A stretch of DNA of 64,000 bases from Cephalotus follicularis. Taxonomy: Eukaryota > Streptophyta > Magnoliopsida > Oxalidales > Cephalotaceae. Of this stretch, positions 34,636-45,043 are shown piece after piece. The translations under genes and the position numbers were made by a program. Positions within the stretch are counted from its first letter, which is position 1; each line of letters begins with the position of its first letter. The stretch spans positions 724,113-788,112 of the forward strand of contig BDDD01000051.1 of assembly GCA_001972305.1 (NCBI GenBank), in the 5' to 3' direction. Under the pieces are notes generated by a model. That model made no database searches, was not told where the DNA came from, and saw only the letters and a program-made list of their open reading frames with translations.

Positions 34636-35298
34636 TCAAGATGGAGGAGGGTGCTGTGGGAAAGCGTTTTGAAGCATCTGAATGATGTCCGCTTGTCCCT
34701 GTCGGAGATCCGCTTGACCTTGAAGGATATTGGCTTGTCCTTCGCTGAACTGGTGCATTTGGCCCTTGAGATACTCAATATCTGCTTGGGCAAGATCCAT
34801 CCTGGCTAGAAGTGAGTCCAGGGCGGGTCTACTGCTGCTGTTGCTGCTCGGGCCAGCACTCGGTCGCACCTCATACTGTTGAGGATCGTGCTCCTCCTCC
34901 TCATCATCATCCCCAGCCCTAACATGCACTTGCTCTCTTTCTTGCTCTCTACCTTTCCCTTGCGTCTTGACCCACTCACCTTCCTCAAATACAATGCCAC
35001 ACAATCTAAGGCCTGCCTTGTTCACCAATTGCTTATGGGTAGGTTTGATAATTTGCTCATCATCCGGAATTTCTATGTTAAGTGAAGCAAGGACAAACGA
35101 AATGATCCTACTAAGAAGCATAGGATATGGAGTGTGATTTGGTCTAGACAAAAGGTGGTTGACAATAAGATAGCTAAAATGAGAGTTATACCTCATCTCT
35201 TTCTCTTTGGAGAGAAAGAGTGTGTTGTCAAAGTCTAGCTCCACTTGTGAGCCTCTTGGTAGCCTTGAAGTAGTTGCTCTTACTCTCTTAGGTCCCAT
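34636..35298 (-). CDS. SIRE post-pol accessory ORF (220 aa), related to plant transposon protein family
   Basis: An intact 220-codon frame between pol and the 3' LTR, the place of the env-like or extra ORF of SIRE elements. It starts MGPKRVRATTSRLPRGSQ, then FLSKEKEMRY, a phrase I associate with the 'putative plant transposon protein' family. A helical segment HTPYPMLLSRIISFVL lines up with PYGMVITKILSHFGI in the hAT-borne gene. Both segments are followed by a similar-length stretch ending in G(E/V).W. An acidic linker and a coiled coil with QGQAD repeats end the protein. It appears to lack the N-terminal half of the domain, probably by internal deletion after KEKEMRY. There is no obvious signal peptide or membrane segment, so an envelope role is not supported. 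The assignment is by eye and needs a profile search. Confidence 0.6.
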   Translation of the reverse strand: MGPKRVRATTSRLPRGSQVELDFDNTLFLSKEKEMRYNSHFSYLIVNHLLSRPNHTPYPMLLSRIISFVLASLNIEIPDDEQIIKPTHKQLVNKAGLRLCGIVFEEGEWVKTQGKGREQEREQVHVRAGDDDEEEEHDPQQYEVRPSAGPSSNSSSRPALDSLLARMDLAQADIEYLKGQMHQFSEGQANILQGQADLRQGQADIIQMLQNAFPQHPPPS

Positions 35299-35404
35299 AT
35301 TGAAGATTGCAGGTCGAAATTTGAGAGAGAAATGTGTTTGGGTGTTTTAAAATTGAAAGAGAAGTGAAGAACCAGTAGGGATTTCGGGTTTAAAACCCTG
35401 ACTG

Positions 35405-35482
35405 TCGTGATTTCAGTTGACTGGCCATTAATGGCACTCGACTGGAAGGCAAGGCAGTCGACTGGTCATATTGTCCAGTCGG
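35405..35482. repeat. Short CAGTCGACTG cluster downstream of the SIRE pol
   Basis: Four variants (CAGTTGACTGG, CACTCGACTGG, GCAGTCGACTGG, CCAGTCGGCTG) occur in 78 bp in the leader region of the accessory ORF. This is the same motif as in the LTR, placed directly upstream of the accessory gene. Confidence 0.8.
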
Positions 35483-35700
35483 CTGTTTTCTGCAGAAATG
35501 AGAAATGCAGAAAATTACCATCCAATTGAATGTGCAAACCTTTGGTTAACTATTATGGACTAATAGTAACCTAGGTATATGAGCTAATTTATGTTATTGA
35601 GTTGGAAACTCATTGTTTAAATGCAAAATGATCTTTGAAAACATTTTTCACTCAATTCAATCAAAAATCAAATAAGCATCACAGTTATACATAAAACGAG

Positions 35701-38286
35701 TTAGGAAGGATTTTGCATACCTAGCTCTCTCCGCAAAGTGCAGAATCTTTCGTTGTCTAGCGGCTTTGTGAATATATCTGCAACTTGGTTTAAGGTGTCA
35801 ATATAGTCAAGAAATATATCACCCTTTTCAACATGATCTCTAAGAAAATGATGTCTAATTTCAATGTGTTTAGACTTAGAGTGTTGAACGGAATTTCTAC
35901 TCAAATTAATAGCACTAGTATTATCACATTTAATACACACATTGCTAATGCTAATTCCGAAGTCACAAAGTTGTTGCTTAAGCCACAAGACTTGAGCACA
36001 ACAACTCCCCGTCGCAACATATTCGGTTTCGGTGGTAGATAGAGCAACACTATTTTGTTTCTTGGAAAATCAAGACACTAAAGAGTTACCTAGAAATTGG
36101 CAAGTGCCACTAATGCTTTTTCTATCTAATTTGCAACCACCATAGTCGGCATCGGAATAAGCATGCAAGTTAAACAATGAATCATGTGAATAAAGCAATC
36201 CTAGTAAAGGTGTGTATGCAAGATATCTAAAGATTCGCTTAAACGCGGTTAAGTGAGATTCTCTAGGTGATGATTGATATCTAGCACAAAGACATACACT
36301 AAACATTATATCTGGTCTACTAGCGGTTAGGTAAAGTAGAGATCCTATCATGCTTCTATAGAGTTTTTGATCTACCTCTTTACCATCCTCATCCTTGTCA
36401 AGTTTTGTTGCAATGCTCATAGGTGTCTTGCAAGGATTTGAGTGATCCATTCCAAATCTTTTGAGTAGATCTTTGGTGTATTTGGATTGGTTGATGAAAG
36501 TCCCTTCATTTCCTTGTTGGATTTGAAATCCAAGGAAATACTTGAGTTCCCTCATCATACTCATTTCGAATTCACCTTGCATAGTGTTAGCAAACTCAAC
36601 ACAAAGAGAATCGTTAGTAGAACCAAAAATAATGTCATCTACATAAATTTGAACAATGAGAATATCATTAAGTCTAGTTTTAACAAAAAGAGTTTTATCC
36701 ACTAGACCTCTTTTGAAATCATTTTCTAAGAGAAATTTTGAAAGTCTTTCATACCAAGCTCTTGGTGCTTGCTTTAAACCATAAAGTGCTTTAGAAAGCT
36801 TAAAAACATGATCGAAAAAATGCACATTTTCAAAACCCGGAGGATGTTTAACATAAACTTCCTCATTTATTATGCCATTTAAAAATGCACTTTTAACATC
36901 CATTTGATGCAATTTAAAACCTTTAAAACAAGCAAAGGCCATTAACAATCTAATAGCTTCTAATCTAACTACCGGAGCAAAGGTTTCATCATAGTCAATG
37001 CCTTCCTCTTGACTATAACCTTGTGCAACTAATCTAACTTTATTCCTAATAACTAACCCTTCTTCATTCATTTTGTTTCTAAAAATCCATTTGGTGCCAA
37101 TAATGGATTGATTTTTAGGCTTAGGAACTAATGACCAAACATTGCTTTTGTCAAATTGGTTTAGTTCCTCTTGCATAGCCACAATCCAACAATCATCATT
37201 TAAGGCATCTAAAACATTTTTGGGTTCGATATTTGAAATGAAAGCTACATTATCGCAATACTCCCTAAGAGCGGAACGAGTTCTTACCCCCTCGGTAGGA
37301 TTACCGATTACCTCATTGTCCTTCACGTACTCTCTTTCTCTTCTAGCAATTGGCTCCTTGGTGACTTGAACTTGTTGAATTTCTTCTTCATGTCCTCCAT
37401 CTTCTTCAACTTTGTCAACTTCACCATCTTCATTGTTGATGTCCAAGCTTTCCATTTGTTCCAATATACCTACATTATCAACAACATCTCCCTTTCTCGG
37501 AGCACTATTAGACTCTTCAAATAAAACATGAATTGACTCTTCAATAATTAAAGTTCTTTTATTAAATACCCTATATGCCTTAGAATTCAAAGAGTAGCCT
37601 AGAAATATTCCTTCATCACTTTTGGCATCAAATTTTCCAAGGTTATCTTTCCCATTATTTAAAACGAAAATTTTGCATCCAAAAGGTCTCAAGTGACTAA
37701 CACTTGGTTTTCTTTCATTGAAAAGCTCATAAGGGGTTTTCTTTAAAATTGATCTAATCATGACTCTATTTATTATATAGCATGCGGTATTCACGGCTTC
37801 CGCCCAAAGATATTTTGGCAAGTTATTTTCACAAAGCATGGTTCTCCCAATTTCTTCTAGGGTTCTATTCCTTCTCTCAACGACACCATTTTGTTGAGGA
37901 GTTCTAAGAGCCGAGAAGTTATGGTGAATACCTAGTTCATTACAAAAAGTTTCAAAACCAAGGTTTTCAAATTCTTTGCCGTGATCACTACGTATGCTAA
38001 CAATAGATAGACTCTTTTCATTTTGAATTCGTCTACCAAAATTAACAAAGGAATCTAAGACATCACTCTTCAAGGCTAAGAAAATAACCCAAGTAAACCT
38101 AGAATAATCATCAACAATAACTAAGCCATATTGTTTACCACCAAGGCTTAAAGTTCTAGTTGGTCCAAACAAATCAATGTGTAGTAGTTGTAAAATACGA
38201 GTAGTAGAAACAACATTTTTTGGCTTTAAAAGATGTTCTTGTTTGTTTGCCTTGTGCACAAGCATCACACAATTTATCGTTTTCAA
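35701..38286 (-). pseudogene. SIRE integrase, reverse transcriptase, RNase H
   Basis: One frame covers the integrase core (LLHIDLFGPTRT, VIVDDYSRFTW, TPQQNGVVERRNRT), a long linker, RT (GTKWIFRNKMNEEG, LHQMDVKSAFLNG, catalytic YVDDIIFG) and RNase H (YSDADYGGCKLDRKS, then IKCDNTSAINLSRN, ending HIEIRHHFLRDHVEKG...FTKPL). There is a single in-frame TGA at 36067-36069 within RNase H at a conserved Trp position. The RT catalytic residues are intact. The frame differs from that of gag and protease, so at least one frameshift lies upstream. Confidence 0.92.
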
Positions 38287-38806
38287 ATTTCATTTTTGGC
38301 AAACCAATAACTAAATCTTTTCTAGAAAGTTTGGCAAGGACATCCATGCTAGCATGGCCTAACCTTCTATGCCAAAGCCATTTATCACTTGTATTTGCAT
38401 TAAAACAAACATCTTTTGAAAACATTTCTTTTAAATAAACCACATACACATTTCCTTGTCTATGACCAATAAACTTTACGACATTGGTGCTAATGTCAAT
38501 TATGTGACAACAAGAGGATTCAAAATTAATTTTATATCCCTTGTCACACAATTGGATAACACTAAGCAAATTATGCTTGAGGCCTACAACATAAGATACA
38601 TTTTCAATAAGAGTGGAGAATTTGTTACCAATTGAGCCAATACCACAAATTTTTGCCTTGTTGTTATCCCCAAAGGTGACCTTTCCTCCATCAACTTCTT
38701 TAAGATCGATGAAGAGGCTTTTGTCACCCGTCATGTGCTTAGAGCACCCGCTATCCACATACCACGGTTGCTCTTCTTTGTGGTTTGCCCGCAAGCATCG
38801 TTCCAC
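38174..38806 (-). pseudogene. SIRE protease and integrase zinc region
   Basis: The protease motif WYVDSGCSKHMTGD lies near the start. The integrase HHCC zinc region follows (WHRRLGHASM...CDACAQGKQ). It shares the frame of gag upstream and is shifted relative to the integrase core frame, which it overlaps at 38174-38286. The frameshift falls in the K/F-rich stretch after QGKQTRTSF. Confidence 0.88.
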
Positions 38807-39173
38807 CTACAAAAACGTTAAAAGAATTTGATCTTGGTACCCATTGTTTGTTGGGTCCTTTAATGTTACTTTTAGGACTAATAGTTCCCTTGGGAACCCA
38901 CACTTGTCTAAAAGTAATTGGATCATGATAAGGTGATGGTCTAGTGTGTGAGTGATGTGAATGTGCAATTCTTCTAAAACTATTTCTAGTATGTCCCAAT
39001 TTATTGCAATAAGTACAATGAGGTCTTTTTCTAGCCTTTTTCAATTTAGCCTTAACCTCTAAAGGGGCATAACCTATACCGGTCTTATCTAGGTATGATC
39101 TTTGACTACCTAGCATCTCTTCTAACTTCTTACTACCTAATGTGAATTTACTAAAGGATTTTTCTAAATTCAC
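38751..39173 (-). pseudogene. SIRE gag-protease linker with second zinc knuckle
   Basis: This frame has KARKRPHCTYCNKLGHT, a CCHC-like knuckle, before the protease. It is out of frame with both neighbours, indicating indels near 39180 and 38780. It probably belongs to the same polyprotein. Confidence 0.75.
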
Positions 39174-39193
39174 ATTCTTTTCTCTTAAGGACT

Positions 39194-40534
39194 CTACTTC
39201 TTTTCTAAGGTAATGTCACTAGGTGAAGTAGGTTTAGCTATGTCATTGTCCCTTTTGGCTAATTCATGTTCTAAAATGGCAATGTCATTTTTTAAGTGCT
39301 CATTTTCAACAACTAGTAATTCCTTTTCCTTTTCTACACTAGTCATGGTTTTCTTAAGAAGTGAACATTGTGAACATTTTTTCTTAAACTCTACAAGCAA
39401 CTCATCAAAAGCAAATTGCAATTCACCGAAAGTGTAAGAATCACCTACCTCATTCTCGCTATCCTCGTCGTCACTCAATGCCATGAAGCATAGGTTTGCC
39501 ACTTGCTCAGTGACTTCATCATCGGATGATTCGTCATCACTAAGGTGCCATGCCTTGAGTGCTTTCTTCTTGAATAACTTCTTTTTCTTCAATTGTGGAC
39601 AATCAACTTTGATGTGTCCCAGTTTATTGCACTCAAAGCATGTGGGAGGATCCATCTTGCTTCCCTCTCCCTTGTTGAAGTTCTTCTTTTGAAATCTCCT
39701 TGCTTTATTCATCCTTGCGAATTTTGTGAACCGTTTTGCAAAGAGAACATAGTCCTCTTCCTCTAGCTCCTCTTCACTTGACATATCCTCCTTGTGAGTG
39801 CTCTTGAGGGCAATGTCCTTTCTTCTTTCCTCTTGTGGCTTTGTCTCCACAAGTTTTGCCGATTTCTTGTTCAATTTAACCTCATGAGTCATGAGGGAGC
39901 CTAGAAGTTCTTCAATCTCCATGGTCTTCAAGTCTTTGGATTCTTCAATTGCCGTCACTTTGGGTTCCCACTAATCATTGAGACACCCTAGCAATTTCCT
40001 TACAAGTTCGTCCTGCCCAAATACCTTACCAAGACCAAGAAAACCATTAGTAATATCAAGCAACCGATTATACAAATTCTTAATGGATTCGTTCGGTTGC
40101 ATTTTAAACAATTCATAATCTCTATTTAGCAAGGCAAGTTTGGCATTCTTAACTTGCTCGGTACCCTCGTGGGTAAGGATGAGCAATTTCCACACCTCAT
40201 GTGCGGAAGTACATCTCCTAACGAGATTGTATTCGGTCTTGTCTAAAGATACACGTAATATATTCAAGGCCTTGTTATCTATAGTCAATTTTCTAAAGTC
40301 ATCCTCATCCCATTCGTCTTCCGGTTTGGAGACGAGTTCGTTTTTATCATTGAGCTTCATAGGGGTGTGAGGGCCATTCTTAACACTAAGCCAATTCCTA
40401 AAGTCTCTAGACTTAAGGTATATCTCCATACGACTTTTCCAATAAGGAAAATCATCACCACTAAAGAATGAGACCTTAAATTCGGAGACATCGTCATTGT
40501 GTCGGGATTGGTTGTTCATGCTAGTAGCGGCCAT
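39194..40534 (-). pseudogene. SIRE Gag
   Basis: The chosen start is the ATG at 40534 (MAATSMNNQ). The Gag core follows: FSGDDFPYWKSRMEIYLKS, then an EVWKLL region. An in-frame TAG lies at 39968-39970. Continuing in the same frame are the segment EELLGSLMTHE and a CCHC knuckle (CFECNKLGHIKVDC). A coiled-coil-rich tail ends it (LLKKTMTSVEKEKELL). The order and motifs are typical of SIRE Gag. One nonsense codon and a downstream frameshift break the polyprotein. Confidence 0.88.
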
Positions 40535-40576
40535 GATCAAAACTCAAGATGTTAATCTTAAATAAAGAGTAACCCT

Positions 40577-40587
40577 CTCTGATACCA
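40577..40587 (-). other. SIRE primer-binding site
   Basis: The minus strand reads TGGTATCAGAG, matching initiator Met-tRNA, directly after the 5' LTR. Confidence 0.85.
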
Positions 40588-40589
40588 AT

Positions 40590-41300
40590 TATAGGAAGTC
40601 TAGAAGGGGGGGGGGTGAATAGACTTATAAAAATTACTAGCAATTATACCACAAAATAATTGAATAAACACAAACACACAATTACGGAAATGTAAAGAGT
40701 GTAGGGTTTAGAGATTGCAAACGGATATATAGTGGTTCTGGCAGTCGACTGGATCCTCTGTTCCAGTCGGCTGTTGGCCTAAAATTGGAGATTACAAAAG
40801 CTACTGCCTGGAATTGCACAATTGAAAACAGTCGGCTGGATTCCCTGGCAGTCGACTGGACCCCCTGGCAGTCGACTGGTCCCCTGCTTCAGTCGGCTGG
40901 ATTGGGTGTTGAAATGTTGCAGAAGCTACTGCCTAAAATTGTACCCCATGGCAGTCGACTGGTGTCCTGTGACAGTCGACTGGATTGCCTGGTAGTCGAC
41001 TGGACCCCTGTGGCAGTCGACTGGATTGGTGTTCCTGCAGATTTTAAGTTTGGTTGAAGAAGCAGTCGACTATATAACCTTTGGAAGTCGACTCCTAACC
41101 TTGGCAGTCGACTGGATTGCTTTCCAGCCGGCTGTCTTGACCTGTTTCTGCATAAAAGTTCTTGGCACAACTTTGGACATAAGATCAAGTGAGTATATGA
41201 AGTTATACTTTAAAGAATTATGCATACAAGTTAATCTATATTTGTTAATCATCAAAATAACATATGTAAATGCAATTAAACGGGGTGGCAAAGGCCAACA
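40590..41300 (-). repeat. SIRE 5' LTR
   Basis: A full 711-bp LTR from the inner end (TATAGGAAGTC on the plus strand; the terminal CA appears changed to TA) to the outer ...GGCCAACA at 41300. It carries the second copy of the CAGTCGACTG array. Confidence 0.88.
40740..41130. repeat. CAGTCGACTG palindrome array in SIRE 5' LTR
   Basis: This matches 33456-33850 copy for copy, with a few changes inside or between motifs. Most GTCGAC cores are unchanged between the two LTRs. Confidence 0.9.
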
Positions 41301-42025
41301 AAGAAGAAATACTTGGACCTGAAGTTCCTTATCTTAGCGCAATTACAGCACTATTGTATCTTGCAAATTGCACAAGAGCTGATATTGCATTCTTTGTCAA
41401 TTTACTAGCAAGATATAGTTCGACACCAACGAGAAGGCACTGGAATGGAATTAAGCATATAATGCGCTATCTGCGTGGAAGCACTGATATGGGTCTATTT
41501 TATCCAAGGGGCACAAAATCAACATTGATTGGATATGCTGATGCTGGATACTTGTCTGATCCACATAAAGCAAGATCACAAACCGGTTATGTCTTTACCT
41601 TTTGTGACACTGCTATATCATGGCGATCAATAAAACAGACAATGACAGCAACTTCTTCGAATCATTCAGAGATCATTGTAATTCATGAAGCAAGTCGAGA
41701 ATGTATATGGTTGAGATCAATGATTCAACATATACAAGAATCATGTGGACTATCTTCGATTAGAAATAATCCCACTGTAATGTATGAAGATAATGCTGCT
41801 TGCATCACACAACTCAGAGGAGGATATACCAAGGGTGATCGAACGAAACATATTTCATCAAAATTCTTCTACACCCATGAGCTTCAGAAAAATGGTGATA
41901 TTGATGTACAACAAATCCGATCAAGTGACAATTTAGCAGATTTATTTACGAAGGCATTACCGGGTACTACATTCAAGAAGCTCAGACATGATATTAGGAT
42001 GCGTCAGATTAAAGATCTTCATTAA
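41301..42025 (+). pseudogene. Copia RT end and RNase H (3' part of plus-strand element)
   Basis: From directly after the SIRE LTR the plus strand encodes the conserved region after the RT catalytic core (YLSAITALLYLANCTRADI, then GIKHIMRYLRGSTD) and RNase H (IGYADAGYLSDPHKARSQTG, DNAACITQL...KHISSKFFYTHELQ). It ends with a stop at 42025. No internal stop is present. Together with 31384-33366 it could be the two sides of one Copia, but about 1.5-2 kb of integrase and RT coding sequence is missing between them. Confidence 0.88.
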
Positions 42026-42158
42026 TACAGTTCAAGAACTTGTGAAGTTTTGTTTCAGGGGGAGACTGTACTCTTTTTCCATCGCAAATATTTTTATCCC
42101 AATGGGTTTTTCCTAACAAGGTTTTAACGAGGTAGTCATAGTAATATGGAATAGAAAT

Positions 42159-42172
42159 TCAAGGGGGAGTAT
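42159..42172 (+). other. Copia polypurine tract
   Basis: CAAGGGGGAGTAT directly precedes the LTR start TGTAAAATTAG at 42173. Confidence 0.8.
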
Positions 42173-42385
42173 TGTAAAATTAGTCAAAGTTAGGAAAAAT
42201 TAGGTATGAATTATTATTCCAACAACCAGATTACTATTCCAACATCCCCCTAAACTCCTATAAATAGGAATGTAATGTTAAGAAGAAATTAAGGATTTCA
42301 TAATAAGAAAATCTCTTATTCTCTCTCAATTTCTCTCTTGATTTCTTTATCTTCAGTTGTTAATTAATCTCAGAAGTTTATAACA
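42173..42385 (+). mobile_element. Copia LTR (right copy)
   Basis: A 213-bp LTR starting TGTAAAATTAGTC and ending AGTTTATAACA, homologous to 27503-27697 and with the same CTATAAATAG box. The flanks after this LTR (CGTTT) and before the left LTR (ATTAC) do not match as a target duplication. Confidence 0.8.
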
Positions 42386-44709
42386 CGTTTTGTATTTTCC
42401 TTGTTATTTCTCTTTCTCTCAATCCTATTCTACCTCTCATTGTCAATCTCTCGCGATCATCTGATTCACTCTCAACTCTTCTCCCTCACTTGTACTCAAA
42501 CTAACGATTCTGAACACTGGTTACGGATTGGATATTTGTTTTTTGGACTGAACACTGGTTGCGGACTGGGTTTGATGTTATGGAGGTGGAGTTGCTCAAT
42601 CAAGGGTTCGATGATTTATGGAGGTGGAGCTGCTGAATCTCAGAATGCATTACTTCTGTTGCTTTCTGAACCAAAAGACGCGTTTCCAACCTCTCTCTCT
42701 TTGTGCCTCTCTCCCTTACACTTCAGTGCCTCTCTCCCTCACGCACGCCTCTAGTCAAGCACGACTCTCACCCTCTGTCTATTCCTCTCGTCGCGAGGCG
42801 CGCCTCGACCTCTCAAGCCTCTCACCGCCAGTTCGCCACCTTCTCAACATGAAGCTCTATGCCGCAGCAAGGTGTCTCTAATCTCTCACAAAACAATAAA
42901 CTCATGGATACACCCCATTTTTCACCAATCCAAGATAAATCACTCACAGCCCCTCCTCCACCAAATCAAACAAGTTCTTCTTCGTTCACACCAAGGCAGC
43001 CAGTGATTCTTTTCTTCCTTTGCCAGTAACGGACACCACAAGCCACTATTAAGCCATCCCATCTTCTTCAACTAAGTACCTTTTAAAATTTTCAGCTTAT
43101 TTTTAGTCCTATTCAAACTATCGTAACTTATGATTTCACAATTCGCTTTCTTTGATTTTTGGAATTTTATACTTTTATATTTCTAATTATACTGTGTCAA
43201 ATTTGAAGTCCATTCGATATGAGGACCTATGCCAAATTTATAATCTAAACTTTCTGGTTTGTAATTTTCGTTCATAATTTTCCAGTCACTTTTCAATTTT
43301 TTTGATCATATCTTCTGTTTTAACCAATGTTTTGAGCTGAAAATTTGTACGTTAGTCCCCCATGAGTCTGGTTAATACAATAAAAATTTTAGTTCGATTG
43401 GATGAGGGGATCATTATTAAATTAATTAATCTTTGCTGCCAGGTCAAACAGAAATTTATGTTGCAGCAGATTTGCCGCATTTTGTTTTCTTTGCTATATT
43501 TTGTTATCTAACCGTCGGATCAACTTGATTTTGAGATATATTATGTTTTTACATGTCTAGTTTATGTTTTCCAAAAATAACTTCGATCGGATGACTATAA
43601 GTAGGTTAGGTGAGTAGTTTAAATTTCTTGTTCGTATAGATAGTTTTCAGATTTTTGGCAACTTTTCAATTCGGTGTTTTGATCATATCTCATGATCCAT
43701 TTATTGGATGGAATTTATTTTTTTTATATGTTTTTCTACTGTATATTTAGTAAAATTCTGAAAAGTTTGGTTTCAATCGGAGGTTAATAATATGTTCAAA
43801 ATGTTTTTGCCTAAATATCGCCAGACTCTTGGTTCCAATCGTTCCAACAGTTTGGCCTCATCTCACAATCTGAATATCTAAGTCTTTTGAAGTTCAAATC
43901 ATGTTGTTCTTATTCCCAAACTATATCCCCATGTGTCTAGCTTCCTATGGAATCAATTTTACTCAGAAACATGTTGTTTGAACAAAGAAATGTCAAAACT
44001 TAAGCTTTGAACTCTTCCTAACTTCCTAAAATTCCTATTCTCAAGAGTTTTAAAGGAATTTGATGATTTAAATGAAAGTTTATGATTTTCACAATGTAAG
44101 TATGTTAATTAGCTATTCTTAAGTTTGTTTGAAAGCGTTATAAAGTTTTAAAGTGAATTTAACGGGTTTTCGGAGAAAAAGTATGTTCTCAGCCGATTTC
44201 GGCAACTTTAAGTAAATTTTGAGAATTTAAGAATTTCGATGAATTTAATTCAGGATTTAACTTATTTATGACTTGTGGGAGTAGTTTTTAAAGTTTTTCA
44301 ACTGGATTTGACAAGTTTATACCATTATTTGACGCTTTTCGCCAATATCGACAACTTTTAAGGATAAATTGCATTTCATTCATCTCAGACATTTATGTTT
44401 TCATGCTTTTAATTTGTATAGTTTTGCTAGGTATTCTTCTGACAGGAGCATCTAAAAAGGAAAAACTCTGCTTCTCAAGGTAAGGTTTTTCTCGAATGCT
44501 CTTGCACTTTGTTTTTTTGCATTCTGAAATAAGCATTAGATTGTTTCTCCTAGCTATAACAAATCTAGAATGTCCTTGTATGTGTGATGTTAAAAATTAT
44601 TTGTTCGATCATGCTGTCTGTGCATATGTATTTGAAGATTTATGAATAAGTAATATGTGGATGTGAACTTTTCTTTATCTTGTGTAATCGAGGCTTTTTA
44701 TTTGCTTAG
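42386..44709 (+). mobile_element. Gypsy LTR-like non-coding segment
   Basis: No coding gene. About 43240-43600 is homologous to 28740-29100 (TTGATCATATCTTCTGTTTTAA, then CCATGAGTCTGGTTA and CTAACCGTCGGATCAACTT), so this is a related long Gypsy LTR, here cut short. The first 500 bp are CT-rich leader-like sequence with short ORFs that look like nothing known. The segment ends in a possible intron acceptor (TTTGCTTAG) just before the ATG of the PIF ORF1. Boundaries with the PIF element are unresolved. Confidence 0.5.
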
Positions 44710-45028
44710 ATGGTAATCAAGAAAACAATTCAACAAGCAACTTGTCCTATGCCTCTTGTGATGATATTTTGTGATGCAATCATTAAGGAGATTGCAAGTG
44801 GGGGATTGGTAAACACACATTTAAGTAAGGAAGGTTGGAAAAATGTTGTGGAAGCATTTAACACAGCAACTGAGAAAGACTATGATTACCATCAACTTAA
44901 AAACAAGTAGGACCAATTGAAAATAGATTATTCAATGTGGAAGGATTTGATAGGAAATGATACTGGACTAGGGTGGAGTTATACGAAGCAAATAGTTGAT
45001 GCAACCGATGAGTTGTGGGAAAAAAAAA
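44710..45028 (+). pseudogene. PIF/Harbinger ORF1, Myb/SANT-like part
   Basis: The frame starts MVIKKTIQQATCPM and encodes a Myb/SANT-like domain (Myb_DNA-bind_3 type): FCDAIIKEIASGG, SKEGWKNVVEAFN, then after an in-frame TAG at 44908-44910, WKDLIGNDTGLGW and VDATDELWEKK. In PIF/Harbinger elements this second protein binds DNA and helps bring the transposase to the nucleus and the TIRs. The stop replaces a Trp codon of the third helix region. It is continued at 46810 after an LTR insertion. Confidence 0.85.
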
Positions 45029-45043
45029 GGTTCGTATATATAA

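Larger units (their letters stand above)
33367..41300 (-). mobile_element. SIRE-type Copia retrotransposon, nearly complete
   Basis: A minus-strand element with LTRs at 33367-34016 (3' LTR, missing about 64 bp of its end) and 40590-41300 (5' LTR), differing at roughly 2% of aligned bases by eye. The primer-binding site is at 40577-40587 and the polypurine tract at 34017-34031. In order it has gag, protease, integrase, RT, RNase H, and an extra ORF between pol and the 3' LTR. The extra ORF and PPT style point to the SIRE/Maximus lineage. It interrupts the plus-strand Copia, but host sequence is not continuous across it, so a deletion accompanied or followed insertion. Confidence 0.9.

Noticed and set aside
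34636-35298. Envelope glycoprotein of the SIRE element
   Set aside because: No signal peptide, transmembrane segment or Cys-rich ectodomain; the basic N-terminus and coiled coil fit an intracellular accessory protein.
27503-42385. A single 14.9-kb Copia with nested insertions between two of its own LTRs
   Set aside because: Outer flanks do not form a target duplication, the LTR 5' parts differ strongly, gag is fused to an integrase fragment, and RT sequence is missing. A rearranged cluster of sister copies fits better.
42401-42881. Two overlapping ORFs (117 and 87 codons) as possible genes
   Set aside because: CT-rich, Ser/Leu-rich translations without homology, lying in LTR or leader-like sequence.
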